This document shows, one piece after another, positions 8,955 through 18,203 of a stretch of DNA of 64,000 nt (its first letter is position 1; each line of letters begins with the position of its first letter). Made by a program: the position numbers and the translations under genes. Origin of the DNA: Dyadobacter sp. CY343 (GTDB taxonomy: Bacteria > Bacteroidota > Bacteroidia > Cytophagales > Spirosomataceae); assembly GCF_021390335.1 (NCBI RefSeq), contig NZ_JAJUXK010000001.1:496001-560000 (forward strand), read 5' to 3'. The notes below the pieces were generated by a model. That model was not told where the DNA came from and searched no databases. It saw only the letters and a program-made list of their open reading frames with translations.

Positions 8955-9773
8955 ATGACCCGATATCCAACCGTTCTTACCATCGCAGGCTCCGATAGCG
9001 GAGGAGGCGCCGGCATTCAGGCCGATTTGAAGACGATCGCTGCCTTGGGCGCTTACGGGGCTTCGGCCATTACGGCACTTACTGCTCAGAATACGCTGGG
9101 CGTGAGTGCAATACATGCAATACCGCCTGCTTTCCTGAAAGCGCAGCTGGAAGCGGTATTCGAAGATATTACCGTGGATGCGGTTAAGATCGGAATGGTT
9201 AATACCATTGAAGTGGCGCTTGTGATCTCGGAAATTATTGAAAAGTATAAGCCCGGCTTCGTCGTTTTCGATCCGGTAATGGTTTCTACGAGCGGTTCCC
9301 GGCTGATTCAGGAAGAAACAGTTGCTGTTCTATGGGAGGCGCTTTTTTCAAAAGTTAATTTAATAACCCCCAATCTCGACGAGGCGCAGATACTGATCTC
9401 GAAACAGATCGAAACGGTGGAAGCCATGAAAGCTGCGGCCGAAGAAATGGTCCGCCGGGGTTGTAATGCGGTTTTGTTAAAAGGCGGACACCTGGTAGGG
9501 CCGGTGTTGTCCGATATCTTTGCGCAAAAAAATGAAGATACGCTGATCTTCGAAAGTGAATATATCGAGAGTCCGAACGTGCACGGGACCGGCTGCACAT
9601 TATCCTCGGCGATCGCATCATTTATTGCAACCGGCTATTCCCTGCCTGAGGCGATCATTTTTTCAAAAGAATACATTTCAGGCGCTATTGAAGCCGGAAA
9701 GAATATCACCACAGGAAATGGGCCCGGGCCGCTGAACCATTCATTTTCCCCAGTTCCAATGCAAACAATATGA
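8955..9773 (+). CDS. thiD: Bifunctional HMP kinase / HMP-phosphate kinase
   Basis: 272 residues. It phosphorylates hydroxymethylpyrimidine twice to make HMP pyrophosphate. The start PTVLTIAGSDSGGGAGIQAD is the ribokinase-fold substrate site. FDPVMVSTSG, ITPNLDEAQIL and VHGTGCTLSSAIASF, with the conserved Gly-Thr-Gly-Cys anion hole, complete the family signature. The ATG of tenA overlaps the last codon and stop by four bases, which suggests translational coupling. Confidence 0.95.
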   Translation: MTRYPTVLTIAGSDSGGGAGIQADLKTIAALGAYGASAITALTAQNTLGVSAIHAIPPAFLKAQLEAVFEDITVDAVKIGMVNTIEVALVISEIIEKYKPGFVVFDPVMVSTSGSRLIQEETVAVLWEALFSKVNLITPNLDEAQILISKQIETVEAMKAAAEEMVRRGCNAVLLKGGHLVGPVLSDIFAQKNEDTLIFESEYIESPNVHGTGCTLSSAIASFIATGYSLPEAIIFSKEYISGAIEAGKNITTGNGPGPLNHSFSPVPMQTI

Positions 9774-10420
9774 CCAAGTTCACCGACCAGCTCTGGGAGC
9801 AGGCACTGCCCATTTACGAAAAAATAAAGCAACACCCTTTTAACCAGGAGCTTAAAGAAGCTACCCTGCCGCTCGAAAAATTCAAATACTATATTTACCA
9901 GGATTCACTTTACCTCGCCGACTTTGCCCGCGCACTCGCAATGACCGGGACTAAGGCGGGGAATAGCCACGAACTGCTTGATTTTCTGGAATTTGCTCAA
10001 AATGCGATCCTGGTAGAAAGAGCTTTGCATTTGGGTTATTTTAAAGAATATGCGATTGAATTTGATTCGGGAAAGGGTTTAGGCTGTTTCGCATATACCA
10101 ATTATCTGCTCGCTACGAGCGCATTCGAATCCTATGAAGTTTCAGTAGCCGCACTGCTTCCCTGCTTTTGGATCTACAAACAAGTCGGCGATTACATTTA
10201 CGCCAATCAAACTACCCCCAATCCTTACCAAAACTGGATAAACGCCTACGCCGGTGAAGATTTCGCCCGCTCGGTACAAAAAGCCCTCGATATCTGCGAC
10301 CAGTTAGCAGCTTCCGCATCCGAACAAACCCGAAATAAAATGACCGAAGCATACGTAAAAGCAACGGAAATGGAGTATTTGTTCTGGGAAGGAGCATATG
10401 AGGGGGCTGTTGGTTTTTAG
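9770..10420 (+). CDS. tenA: Thiaminase II / aminopyrimidine aminohydrolase
   Basis: 216 residues, all helical in the family. TenA hydrolyses aminomethylpyrimidine (or thiamine) to give HMP for salvage. Motifs are YIYQDSLYLADFARALA near residues 42-58 and VAALLPCFWIYKQVG with the catalytic cysteine near residue 129, then a C-terminal EMEYLFWEGAYE. With thiM, thiE and thiD this makes a complete salvage route from pyrimidine and thiazole precursors; no de novo thiC or thiG is visible. The TAG stop codon lies inside the first unit of a heptamer repeat array. Confidence 0.93.
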   Translation: MTKFTDQLWEQALPIYEKIKQHPFNQELKEATLPLEKFKYYIYQDSLYLADFARALAMTGTKAGNSHELLDFLEFAQNAILVERALHLGYFKEYAIEFDSGKGLGCFAYTNYLLATSAFESYEVSVAALLPCFWIYKQVGDYIYANQTTPNPYQNWINAYAGEDFARSVQKALDICDQLAASASEQTRNKMTEAYVKATEMEYLFWEGAYEGAVGF

Positions 10421-10504
10421 CTTTTAGCTTTTAGCTGTTAGCCGTTAGCTAATAGCCAATAACCAAAACCTCCTTCCTCCTTCCTCCCTTTCCCCCTTCC
10501 TCCC
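10415..10504. repeat. Heptamer (TNNTAGC) array followed by a pyrimidine (CCTCC) array
   Basis: Seven contiguous 7-bp units run from 10415 to 10463: TTTTAGC three times, TGTTAGC, CGTTAGC, then TAATAGC and CAATAAC. A pyrimidine array (TCCTTCC-like units) runs from 10471 to 10504 and ends in an A-run. The first unit supplies the stop codon of tenA. The TonB-dependent receptor gene starts 53 bp after the pyrimidine array. Confidence 0.85.
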
Positions 10505-10557
10505 AAAAAAAATTAGGGTAACCCTCAGCTAAGTTGTCAATATCGAAACAACTAGCT

Positions 10558-12876
10558 ATGAAAAATTTATTCTTCACTTTCATTGCCGCCGCGTTGGGCG
10601 TTGCGGCTTTTGGTCAACAGCCGACGCAAACTGTAAAAGGTCGGGTAGTGGACACCGAATCACAGCAGCCGGTGATCGGCGCGAATGTAATTATTACTTC
10701 TCTCAACCCTATTCTGGGCGGAGTCACCGATACGGAAGGATATTTCCGGATTCCGCAGGTGCCTGTCGGCCGGCATGCAATCAAAATTACTTCCATTGGG
10801 TACGACGATGCGTTTCTTCAGGAAATATCGGTAGGCTCGGGTAAAGAGGTGGAACTGAATCTCAAACTGACCGAATCTTTCAGGGCTTTGGACGAAGTGG
10901 TGGTGAAAGCGCAAAAAGAAACGGGCGCGCCGCTAAACGATATGGTAAGCGTCAGCGGGCGGTCGTTTACTGTGGATCAGACCAAACGTTTTGCGGCTGC
11001 GGTCAACGATCCGGCGCGGATGGCGCTTTCGTTTGCGGGTGTTGCTACTAATGATGATGGTGGTAATCAGATCATTATCCGCGGAAATAGTCCCAAAGGC
11101 TTATTGTGGAGAATGGAAGGTGTCGAAATTCCGAACCCCAACCACTTTGCCGCCGAAGGCTCAACTGGCGGGGGCATCAGTGCATTGAGTGCGAATGTGC
11201 TCGGCAACTCGGATTTTCTGACCGGCGCATTTCCGGCCGAATATGGCAATGCTACCTCCGGTGTTTTTGATTTGAAACTCAGAAAGGGAAATAATGAAAA
11301 ACGCGAATATGCATTGCAGGCGGGCGTTTTAGGACTTGATTTCGCTGCCGAGGGGCCGATCGGAGCCAAAGGCGGCGCTTCTTACCTGGCGAATTACAGG
11401 TATTCAACTTTGTCAATTTTAAGCAAGATCGGCGTGCAGGTAAGCGGCGACGCGGTGAATGATTTCCAGGATGGTGCATTCAAAGTGTATTTGCCTTATG
11501 ACGAAAAAGCGGTCGTGTCGGTTTGGGGAATGGGAGGGATCAGTACTACTACGATCAACAATGCGGATACCAAGGAGAAATTCACTTCCAACAGAAGTAT
11601 CGTGGGCGTAAACTACCTGCGTTACCTCAGCAATAAAGCGTACATGGAAACGATCGTTTCTTACGCGGCGACCAGCCAAAGCGGGGATTTTGTGGATAAA
11701 GAAGATGGTACGGCATTTCAGCAAAACTTCATCAACCAGACTTTACGCCTATCCTCCCTGCTTAATTATAAACTGAATGCGCGGAATACGATCCGGGTAG
11801 GGGCTATTATTAATCACCTCGATTTCAATCTTTTCGATCAGGATAACGAAGCAGGTTCCTGGGTTAAGAATGTGGATCAGCAGGGAAATACGCAGCTTTT
11901 TCAGGCTTACGCACAACTGAAATCACGCCTGTCGCCCGATGTGACCATGAATGTAGGTTTGCATGCGATGCTTTTGGGATTGAATAACCAGCATTCCATT
12001 GAGCCGCGTGTTGGTTTAAAATGGGCGGTTGCGCCGAGGTCGACAGTTAGTTTCGGTGCCGGACTGCATAGTAAGACCGAATCTATCTCAACCTATTTTA
12101 CCCAAATAAAGACCAGCGATGGTAAAGATGAGCTGATCAATAAAAACCTGAAACTGATGAAATCCGCGCATTTGGTAGCAGGATACGAATTCCGGCCGTC
12201 GGCTAGCTGGCGGATATTGGCGGAGACTTACTATCAGCATCACTATCATATCCCGATCGGTCCGGCGAATACGACTACCCCATTTCTTTTGCACAATTCG
12301 CTGATGAACGAAATCTCCGGATTTGTGAGCGATTCGCTTGTAAGCCAGGGAACGGGCCGGAGCTATGGTTTGGAATTGACAATCGAGAAATCGCTGACCG
12401 CGGGCATTTACCTGATGAGCACTACTTCCTTATATCAATCCAAATACACGGGTCGCGACGGGGTGGAACGGGATAGCCGGTTCAATGGTAAGTTTGTGCA
12501 GAATTTTCTGGCGGGAAAAGAATGGCGCGTCGGGAAAAATAAGACGAATATTTTTGCGGCGAATATTAAGTTGCTGGCGGCAGGAGGGAATATGTCCACG
12601 CCGGTGGATCTGGAAAAATCGCGCGAAAAAGGAAGGACTGAACGTGATTGGTCTAAAAGTTACTCGGAGCAGCTGCCGCATTACTTTCGGGGAGATTTGC
12701 GTGTGAGCTACACCAGAAATAAAAAACGCACCGCATCCACGATCTCGCTCGACCTGCAAAACGCGACCAACCGGCTGAATGCATTTGATAAGTATTATGA
12801 TAAAAAAACAGATCGGATAAAATTGATCACACAAACGGGACTGATACCGGTATTGAATTACCGGCTCGAATTCTAA
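10558..12876 (+). CDS. TonB-dependent receptor with carboxypeptidase-like regulatory domain
   Basis: 772 residues from the ATG at 10558 (an in-frame ATG at 10534 exists but would precede the signal peptide). MKNLFFTFIAAALGVAAFGQ is a signal peptide. A CarboxypepD_reg-like domain follows (VKGRVVDTESQQPVIGANV, about residues 25-110), then a plug domain with QIIIRGNSPKGLLWRMEGVE and a long C-terminal beta-barrel ending NYRLEF. It should be an outer membrane receptor; the ligand is not predictable. No SusD partner follows, so it is not a typical Sus pair. It lies behind the thiamine operon but is separated from it by repeat arrays. Confidence 0.85.
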   Translation: MKNLFFTFIAAALGVAAFGQQPTQTVKGRVVDTESQQPVIGANVIITSLNPILGGVTDTEGYFRIPQVPVGRHAIKITSIGYDDAFLQEISVGSGKEVELNLKLTESFRALDEVVVKAQKETGAPLNDMVSVSGRSFTVDQTKRFAAAVNDPARMALSFAGVATNDDGGNQIIIRGNSPKGLLWRMEGVEIPNPNHFAAEGSTGGGISALSANVLGNSDFLTGAFPAEYGNATSGVFDLKLRKGNNEKREYALQAGVLGLDFAAEGPIGAKGGASYLANYRYSTLSILSKIGVQVSGDAVNDFQDGAFKVYLPYDEKAVVSVWGMGGISTTTINNADTKEKFTSNRSIVGVNYLRYLSNKAYMETIVSYAATSQSGDFVDKEDGTAFQQNFINQTLRLSSLLNYKLNARNTIRVGAIINHLDFNLFDQDNEAGSWVKNVDQQGNTQLFQAYAQLKSRLSPDVTMNVGLHAMLLGLNNQHSIEPRVGLKWAVAPRSTVSFGAGLHSKTESISTYFTQIKTSDGKDELINKNLKLMKSAHLVAGYEFRPSASWRILAETYYQHHYHIPIGPANTTTPFLLHNSLMNEISGFVSDSLVSQGTGRSYGLELTIEKSLTAGIYLMSTTSLYQSKYTGRDGVERDSRFNGKFVQNFLAGKEWRVGKNKTNIFAANIKLLAAGGNMSTPVDLEKSREKGRTERDWSKSYSEQLPHYFRGDLRVSYTRNKKRTASTISLDLQNATNRLNAFDKYYDKKTDRIKLITQTGLIPVLNYRLEF

Positions 12877-13028
12877 CATGAATTCGCATCCGCGGAATTA
12901 AAATGGGAGCCGGAAGTCAGCCAGGATCTGGCCCGCTTTTGAAGCAATATTCGTTTTTCGGATTGGGATGGAATGGTTGTTTTAGCAGTCTTGAAATAGT
13001 TGATTTGAAATACAAACTAACGACAATC

Positions 13029-13523
13029 ATGGAAAAGGACTTTGAAAATAAGGATGCGATAAAAAAACTGAAATCGCTGGCTGAAGACATTCGTTTTTGT
13101 ATGTATACCACTTACAAAAACGGTCGGATCGAATCGCGACCGATGACCACACAACAGATTGATGATGAGGGAAATGTCTGGTTTTTTGCCAGCCGTAACA
13201 CCGAGCCGGCTTCCAACAATGGAGAAACGGTTACTTTGATTTATTCTGAGCCCAAGAACAACACTTACCTGAGTATTTCCGGAAATGCGGAGCAGGTGAA
13301 TGATGAGGCGAAAAAAGAAGAACTATGGAGTGTAATGTCCAAAGCCTGGTATCCCGAAGGAAAAGATGATCCCAATCTGGTGATGATCCGGGTCGTAACC
13401 GAGGATGCAGCTTACTGGGATGCCACTTCTTCGCAAATGGTCGTTTTCTTCTCGATGATAAAAGCCGCCCTGACCGGTACGACACCCGACGGAGGTGACC
13501 ACGGAAAGCTGAATCTTTCTTAG
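13029..13523 (+). CDS. Pyridoxamine 5'-phosphate oxidase-fold general stress protein
   Basis: 164 residues from the ATG at 13029; upstream in-frame codons do not resemble the family. The split-barrel features are visible in IRFCMYTTYKNGRIESRPMT near residues 20-39, VWFFASRNT, VTLIYSEPKNNTYLSISGNA and the C-terminal DAAYWDATSSQMV. The family binds flavin or pyridoxal nucleotides and is often stress-induced; the reaction is not established. A strong terminator follows. Confidence 0.8.
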   Translation: MEKDFENKDAIKKLKSLAEDIRFCMYTTYKNGRIESRPMTTQQIDDEGNVWFFASRNTEPASNNGETVTLIYSEPKNNTYLSISGNAEQVNDEAKKEELWSVMSKAWYPEGKDDPNLVMIRVVTEDAAYWDATSSQMVVFFSMIKAALTGTTPDGGDHGKLNLS

Positions 13524-13546
13524 GATCAATCACTTATAATAGTAAT

Positions 13547-13583
13547 AAAAGTGGTGACTCGCATTGGCGGGCCGCCACTTTTT
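13547..13583 (+). terminator. Intrinsic terminator
   Basis: AAAAGTGG (13547-13554) pairs with CCACTTTT (13575-13582), with a GC-rich inner part GGCGGGCCGCC and a run of T at the end. It lies 23 bp after the stress protein gene. Confidence 0.8.
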
Positions 13584-13607
13584 GTACTTTGAAATCTAAT
13601 CCGCTCT

Positions 13608-14522
13608 ATGAAAAATCGTAAACCGCTCATTATTCTCGTCGTTGTTATCGTACTTATTGTTGCTGGTTGGATCGGGTGGAAAGCTTACAGAAAAGACAAT
13701 GCAAATCCAGTTTCGGGTCTGAAACCACGCGTTGAAATGGGTATCGGGCATATTTCCAATATCACTGACAGTACGATCGATCTTTCCCTGAAATTACTGG
13801 TTCACAACCCACTGCCGGTTGAGCTCGGTATCAAGCGCTTCGATTATTTTGTTCAAATGAATGGCGTTACTATTGTGGAGGATGAATATGCGAAACCGCT
13901 GCTGATCAAGTCGCGGGATAGTACGGTGGTAAGCATGCCGGCGCAGCTGAAAATCAAGAAATTAAAAGCAGAAGGAGACTCAGAAGCAAAGCAGGGCGAA
14001 GACAGTGCCGACTACCATTTCGAAGGTCGTTTTACACTGAATAAACCTTTTTTGGGTAAAGATACAGTTACCCTCGATATGGATAAAAGGCTTCCATTAT
14101 ACAGGCTGCCGAAGGTGGAAATAGTGGATTTCGACCTCACGAAGTTCCGTTTAGGTAAATCCGAAGTAATGTTGCAGTTGAAATTTTCGAACCAAAATCC
14201 TTTCCCGGTTCAGTTCGAAGATCCATCTTACGTGGTCAGTCTCGGCACGCAGGAGCGGCTCGCAGAAGGCAGCGTGAAAGGTACCACGAAGGTGAAGGGG
14301 AAAAGCAGCGAAATATATCAGATCCCGCTCACCGTGGAAATGGGTAAGCTGCTGAAAGCTGCCGGACAGGTAGTTACGAAAGGAAAGTCGATTCCATTTA
14401 CTTTATATTTCAAAACTAAACTGGTGTCCGACAATGACATTTTCAAGAAAAGTGATGTCAATGTCATTGTCGCTGGAGAGCTGAAAGATCTCGACACCGT
14501 GAAGAAGAACCTGGCGAAGTAA
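13608..14522 (+). CDS. LEA type 2 (WHy domain) membrane-anchored protein
   Basis: 304 residues. An N-terminal hydrophobic segment (about residues 6-26, PLIILVVVIVLIVAGWIGW) acts as an anchor or uncleaved signal. Two LEA14-like units follow: one around DSTIDLSLKLLVHNPLPVEL (about 52-75) and a second around EVMLQLKFSNQNPFPVQFED (about 187-206), each with the Asn-Pro turn typical of the WHy fold. Such proteins are linked to desiccation or stress tolerance in other organisms; the role here is unknown. It ends nine bases before the convergent GH127 gene. Confidence 0.75.
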   Translation: MKNRKPLIILVVVIVLIVAGWIGWKAYRKDNANPVSGLKPRVEMGIGHISNITDSTIDLSLKLLVHNPLPVELGIKRFDYFVQMNGVTIVEDEYAKPLLIKSRDSTVVSMPAQLKIKKLKAEGDSEAKQGEDSADYHFEGRFTLNKPFLGKDTVTLDMDKRLPLYRLPKVEIVDFDLTKFRLGKSEVMLQLKFSNQNPFPVQFEDPSYVVSLGTQERLAEGSVKGTTKVKGKSSEIYQIPLTVEMGKLLKAAGQVVTKGKSIPFTLYFKTKLVSDNDIFKKSDVNVIVAGELKDLDTVKKNLAK

Positions 14523-14531
14523 ATGCAATAT

Positions 14532-16478
14532 TTACTTCGCTGCGGTGAACCAGACCGTCATTTCGTTCGCGCCGCGGTTTGCCCAGGCGTAATAGGGGAT
14601 GAGGGTGAGGTTATCCTGTGATTTCAATACATTAATACCTCCCAACAAATCCTTCCTGAATTCGGGTGTAAAGGTTTGATCCGGTGCAATAGCGATCGAT
14701 AATGCTTTTCCTTTGTTGTCGTGACCTTCCGCGCAATATAAAACCGGCCCGCGCTCAATCGCTACTTTTCCCTGATTGGTCTTGATGTTTTTGCTTGAAA
14801 TAACCTGACGCACAGGCATATCCAGGTTAACCTCAATTACATCACCCTTTTTCCAGTTACGTTCAATGCGAACGTAGCCTTTATCAACAATCGATTCGAT
14901 TTTCTTGCCATTTACCAGCAAGGTAACCGGCTTTGGCTGACCAGCAGTGTAGGTATACAGATCCCCGGGAATCGCCTGTCCGGTCGCCCAGCCAGGGATT
15001 CTTACAGAAATTGGAAAGGTGCCCGTTTTTTCAGGACTTACCGATATTTTCACTTTGCCTTCCCAGGGATAGTTGGTTTCCTGAGTTAGTTTTATTGCAT
15101 TGCCATTTACATTCAGCGTCGCTTCATTTCCTGTAAATAAATTGACAAACAGCTCCTTATCTTTTACCGCATAAATATATCCCGGCATTGAAGGAAGGAA
15201 TCGTGATACATTGCTTGGGCAGCAGGCAGTACCAAACCACGAACTCCGCACAGCGCCGGTTCCTTTTCCGAAGTCATTTTTTCCATCGGAAGCCATTGGA
15301 TTTACGTAAAAGAATTCATTCCCTTTTACCGACATTCCGCCTAAAAAACCATTGTACAATACCCGCTCAAAAACGTCCAGATATTTGCTCTCTCCTGTAT
15401 TCAGGTACATTTTGTGGTTCCAAAGCATATTGGCAATTGCCGCGCAGGTTTCCTGGTACGCATTGTCGTTGGGCAATACATAAGCTTTGTCAAATGCCTC
15501 TCCATCCTCCCGCGCACCTACTCCGCCTGTAATATATTGCTTTTTGTAAGTAGCGTCCTGCCAGATCGAATCGAGTGCAGTCTGGTATTTTGCATCGTTT
15601 TCTACCATCAACATATCTGTGACCGCGGCATACAGGTACTGTGCGCGCACCGCGTGACCTACTGCTTCGCGCTGTCTCACAAATGGAACCTGATCCTGGA
15701 AATAGGCTGGTCCGAGTTTGTGCTCGTCAAGAAACAATGTCCGCTTGTCGGAGCGGCCGCGCATCGCGATGAAGAATTTCGAAAGTTCGAGGTACTCCTT
15801 TTTTCCGGTCGCGTGGTAAAGGCGGATCAATGCAGTTTCGGTTTCCTCGTGGCCGGGCACTACTACTAATTGTCCAGGTTTTGGCCCAATGGTTTTGACG
15901 AGGTGATCCGCGTTTTCGATAGCTATATTCAATAAATTTTTCTTTCCTGTGGCCTGGTAGTGTGCAACAGCCGCTTCATAAAGGTGCCCCACATTGTAGA
16001 GCTCGTGGCTTCCGTTTTCGAAAGAATAGCGGTAGGGCCCCGCGATCCAGTCGTAGGAACCGGTGGTGTCTTTGTTGATCGTTCGGATTGTATATAAATA
16101 ACCGTCGGGCTCCTGGGCTGCGGCGAACAGGGTGATCAGGCTGTCAACATATTTGTCCAGTTTGGGATCAGGGTGATTTTGTAATACGTAAGATGCGCCT
16201 TCCACGATTTTGAAAACGTCCGAATCATCAAAGCGGGCGCCCCTGAATTTCCCTTCTTTCAACCCACCTGCAACAGCGAAATTGTCGAACCGGCCCGATT
16301 CCTCGCATTGATGCAATGCGTGGGGCAGGGTTACGGTACGGGCGGTTTCAACTCTGTCGTGCCAGAAACCTGTGGTCGTTTTGACGTTCTTTAAAGGAAC
16401 CGGCGTCATTTTTCCGGTCTGTGCAAATGTGGATATAGAATAAATGGATAGGAGAAAAATCGTAAGGTATTTTGTCAT
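14532..16478 (-). CDS. Secreted glycoside hydrolase family 127 (beta-L-arabinofuranosidase-like)
   Basis: 648 residues with a signal peptide (TIFLLSIYSISTFAQ). The (alpha/alpha)6-barrel domain carries the GH127 zinc and catalytic residues: Glu and Cys in AYQETCAAIANM and the double Cys in GTACCPSNVSRF. A C-terminal beta-sandwich follows. In characterised GH127 enzymes such as HypBA1 one cysteine of the pair is the nucleophile. The enzyme should remove beta-L-arabinofuranose from plant hydroxyproline-rich glycoproteins or related glycans in the periplasm. It lies 105 bp behind the sigma-54 regulator on the same strand. Confidence 0.88.
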   Translation of the reverse strand: MTKYLTIFLLSIYSISTFAQTGKMTPVPLKNVKTTTGFWHDRVETARTVTLPHALHQCEESGRFDNFAVAGGLKEGKFRGARFDDSDVFKIVEGASYVLQNHPDPKLDKYVDSLITLFAAAQEPDGYLYTIRTINKDTTGSYDWIAGPYRYSFENGSHELYNVGHLYEAAVAHYQATGKKNLLNIAIENADHLVKTIGPKPGQLVVVPGHEETETALIRLYHATGKKEYLELSKFFIAMRGRSDKRTLFLDEHKLGPAYFQDQVPFVRQREAVGHAVRAQYLYAAVTDMLMVENDAKYQTALDSIWQDATYKKQYITGGVGAREDGEAFDKAYVLPNDNAYQETCAAIANMLWNHKMYLNTGESKYLDVFERVLYNGFLGGMSVKGNEFFYVNPMASDGKNDFGKGTGAVRSSWFGTACCPSNVSRFLPSMPGYIYAVKDKELFVNLFTGNEATLNVNGNAIKLTQETNYPWEGKVKISVSPEKTGTFPISVRIPGWATGQAIPGDLYTYTAGQPKPVTLLVNGKKIESIVDKGYVRIERNWKKGDVIEVNLDMPVRQVISSKNIKTNQGKVAIERGPVLYCAEGHDNKGKALSIAIAPDQTFTPEFRKDLLGGINVLKSQDNLTLIPYYAWANRGANEMTVWFTAAK

Positions 16479-16582
16479 TTTTATGCTTATTGAAGGTAAA
16501 TCTTCTTTTTGTCTTAAATAAATATACCAGCCCGGGCTGCGGACTGGTACAGGTCATTGTCACGAATTACTTTATTTGTAGC

Positions 16583-17950
16583 CTACAAACCGTATTTTTC
16601 CATTCTTCTGTACAATGCGGCGCGGCTCAGTCCGAGCTCGCGGGCAGCATCGGTAATATTGCCGTTAAACCGCTTCATCGCTTTCAAAATCATCGTTTTT
16701 TCCATGTCTTCCAGATCGAAGCCAGTGGCGGTTGTAGGTTGTCCGGCAGAACTTTTCAGGAAAAGATCGTCAGGTTGCAGGGTTTTTTCTTGAGATAAGA
16801 TGACAGCGCGTTCTACCGCGTGCTGTAATTCCCGGATATTGCCTGGCCAATTGTACTGCTGCATTTTCTTGATCAATGCGCTGCTGATGTCGTTGACCGG
16901 CCGGTTGTATTTTTTTGAATATTGTTTGAGATAATAGTCTGCAAGTGCGCTGATATCCTCGGGCCGCTCGCGCAGTGGCGGCAGATCGAGCTCGATGGTA
17001 TTGATCCTGTAAAGCAGATCCTGGCGGAATGTTTTCTCGGCCACCATTTTTTCGATATTCATATTGGTAGCACAAACGAGCCGCACGTCCAGCGCGATAG
17101 GTTTGTTGGAGCCCACGCGCGTTACCCGGCGTTCCTGAATTACTGTCAGCAGTTTCGCCTGCAATGCCAGCGTCAGATTCCCGATCTCGTCGAGAAATAT
17201 GGTACCTCCTTTTGCTTCCTCAAACCTGCCCGCGCGGTCTTCCTTTGCGTCCGTGAATGCGCCTTTTACGTGTCCGAAAAGTTCGCTTTCGAAAAGTGAT
17301 TCGCTCAATGCGCCCAGGTCTACCACTACAAAAGGTTTGTCGGCGCGTTTGGAATGCTGGTGAATATGTTTGGCTAACTGCGTTTTACCCGTTCCATTCT
17401 CTCCCAAAATCAGCACATTAGCATCGGTACCTGCCACTCTTTCGGAGGTTACCAGCAGCTGGCGCATGATCTCGCTCGTCGCGACGATGGTATCTCCCGA
17501 AGTTTTCGCTTTTTTAGGATCTTCTTTCGCTTTTTCCTCCTGAATTACCGCCGGTTTATCTTTCCCGCTTTCCAGTGCAACAGCGATCGTCGCAAGCAGT
17601 TTATCGTTTTCCCAGGGTTTGAGTACAAAATCGATAGCCCCGGATTTGATCGCGCGGATCGCCATTTCAATATCTCCATAAGCTGTGATCATGATCACTT
17701 TGGCCGCAGGATTAATGTCAAGAATACGGTCCAGCCAGTGAAAACCTTCTCTTCCGCTGTTTACGTCGCGCGTGAAGTTCATATCCAGCAGGATCAGGTT
17801 GTAATCGCCGTTGGTTACGAGAAAAGGTAATTTTTGCGGATTTTTTTCGATGTCGACGGCTTTCGCGTGGCGTTTGAGCAGGAGCTTTGCGGCGCTCAAT
17901 ACATCCACATCATCATCTATGATCAAGATTTTAGCTTCGGAGAGTTGCAT
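16583..17950 (-). CDS. Sigma-54-dependent response regulator (NtrC family)
   Basis: 455 residues starting MQLSEAKILIIDDD at the ATG at 17948-17950; the longer in-frame extension runs through REP-like repeats and is unlikely. The receiver domain has Asp56 in LILLDMNF and Lys in FVLKPWEN. The AAA+ domain has Walker A GENGTGKT, the sigma-54 contact loop as GAFTDA instead of GAFTGA, Walker B GGTIFLDEIGNL, and the arginine region RQDLLYRINTIELDLPPLRER. The C-terminus is a Fis-type helix-turn-helix (NITDAARELGLSRAALYRRM). It is divergent from the adaptor/permease cluster and is the likely activator of the palindromes found before each permease block. It has no adjacent kinase. Confidence 0.93.
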   Translation of the reverse strand: MQLSEAKILIIDDDVDVLSAAKLLLKRHAKAVDIEKNPQKLPFLVTNGDYNLILLDMNFTRDVNSGREGFHWLDRILDINPAAKVIMITAYGDIEMAIRAIKSGAIDFVLKPWENDKLLATIAVALESGKDKPAVIQEEKAKEDPKKAKTSGDTIVATSEIMRQLLVTSERVAGTDANVLILGENGTGKTQLAKHIHQHSKRADKPFVVVDLGALSESLFESELFGHVKGAFTDAKEDRAGRFEEAKGGTIFLDEIGNLTLALQAKLLTVIQERRVTRVGSNKPIALDVRLVCATNMNIEKMVAEKTFRQDLLYRINTIELDLPPLRERPEDISALADYYLKQYSKKYNRPVNDISSALIKKMQQYNWPGNIRELQHAVERAVILSQEKTLQPDDLFLKSSAGQPTTATGFDLEDMEKTMILKAMKRFNGNITDAARELGLSRAALYRRMEKYGL

Positions 17951-17973
17951 GATTATTGGGAATTGGCATTTCC

Positions 17974-18104
17974 GTCGACTGAAGTCGACGGGTATTGATG
18001 TTTTGGACTTGACCTTCGACTGAAGTCGACGGGTATTGATTGTTTGACTTGCACTTGACGAAGTCAAGCAGCTCTAATCCATTGCAGTCGACTTCAGTCG
18101 ACTG
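17974..18104. repeat. REP-like palindromic repeats (TCGACT-GA-AGTCGA)
   Basis: Two direct copies (17974-17999 and 18015-18040) share CGACTGAAGTCGACGGGTAT, each containing the palindrome TCGACTGAAGTCGA. A third, inverted copy CAGTCGACTTCAGTCGACTG lies at 18085-18104. They resemble the REP units that travel with REP-associated tyrosine transposases in Bacteroidota; no transposase is in the window. They occupy the leader of the sigma-54 regulator. The remaining part of 17951-18365 holds the palindromes and promoter-like element listed separately. Confidence 0.7.
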
Positions 18105-18203
18105 ATCTTGAATGATTGGAAAGATAGCGGATACAATTTAAAAATTCATTTTCTAAGCCGCCAAAAACTCAGTATTTTCCCCAAAAGCGATGAAAAAATG
18201 GCT

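Noticed and set aside
13564-13575. GGCGGGCCGCC resembling the GC-rich core of the purine arrays
   Set aside because: It is the inner part of a terminator hairpin, only ten bases match and no purine units flank it.
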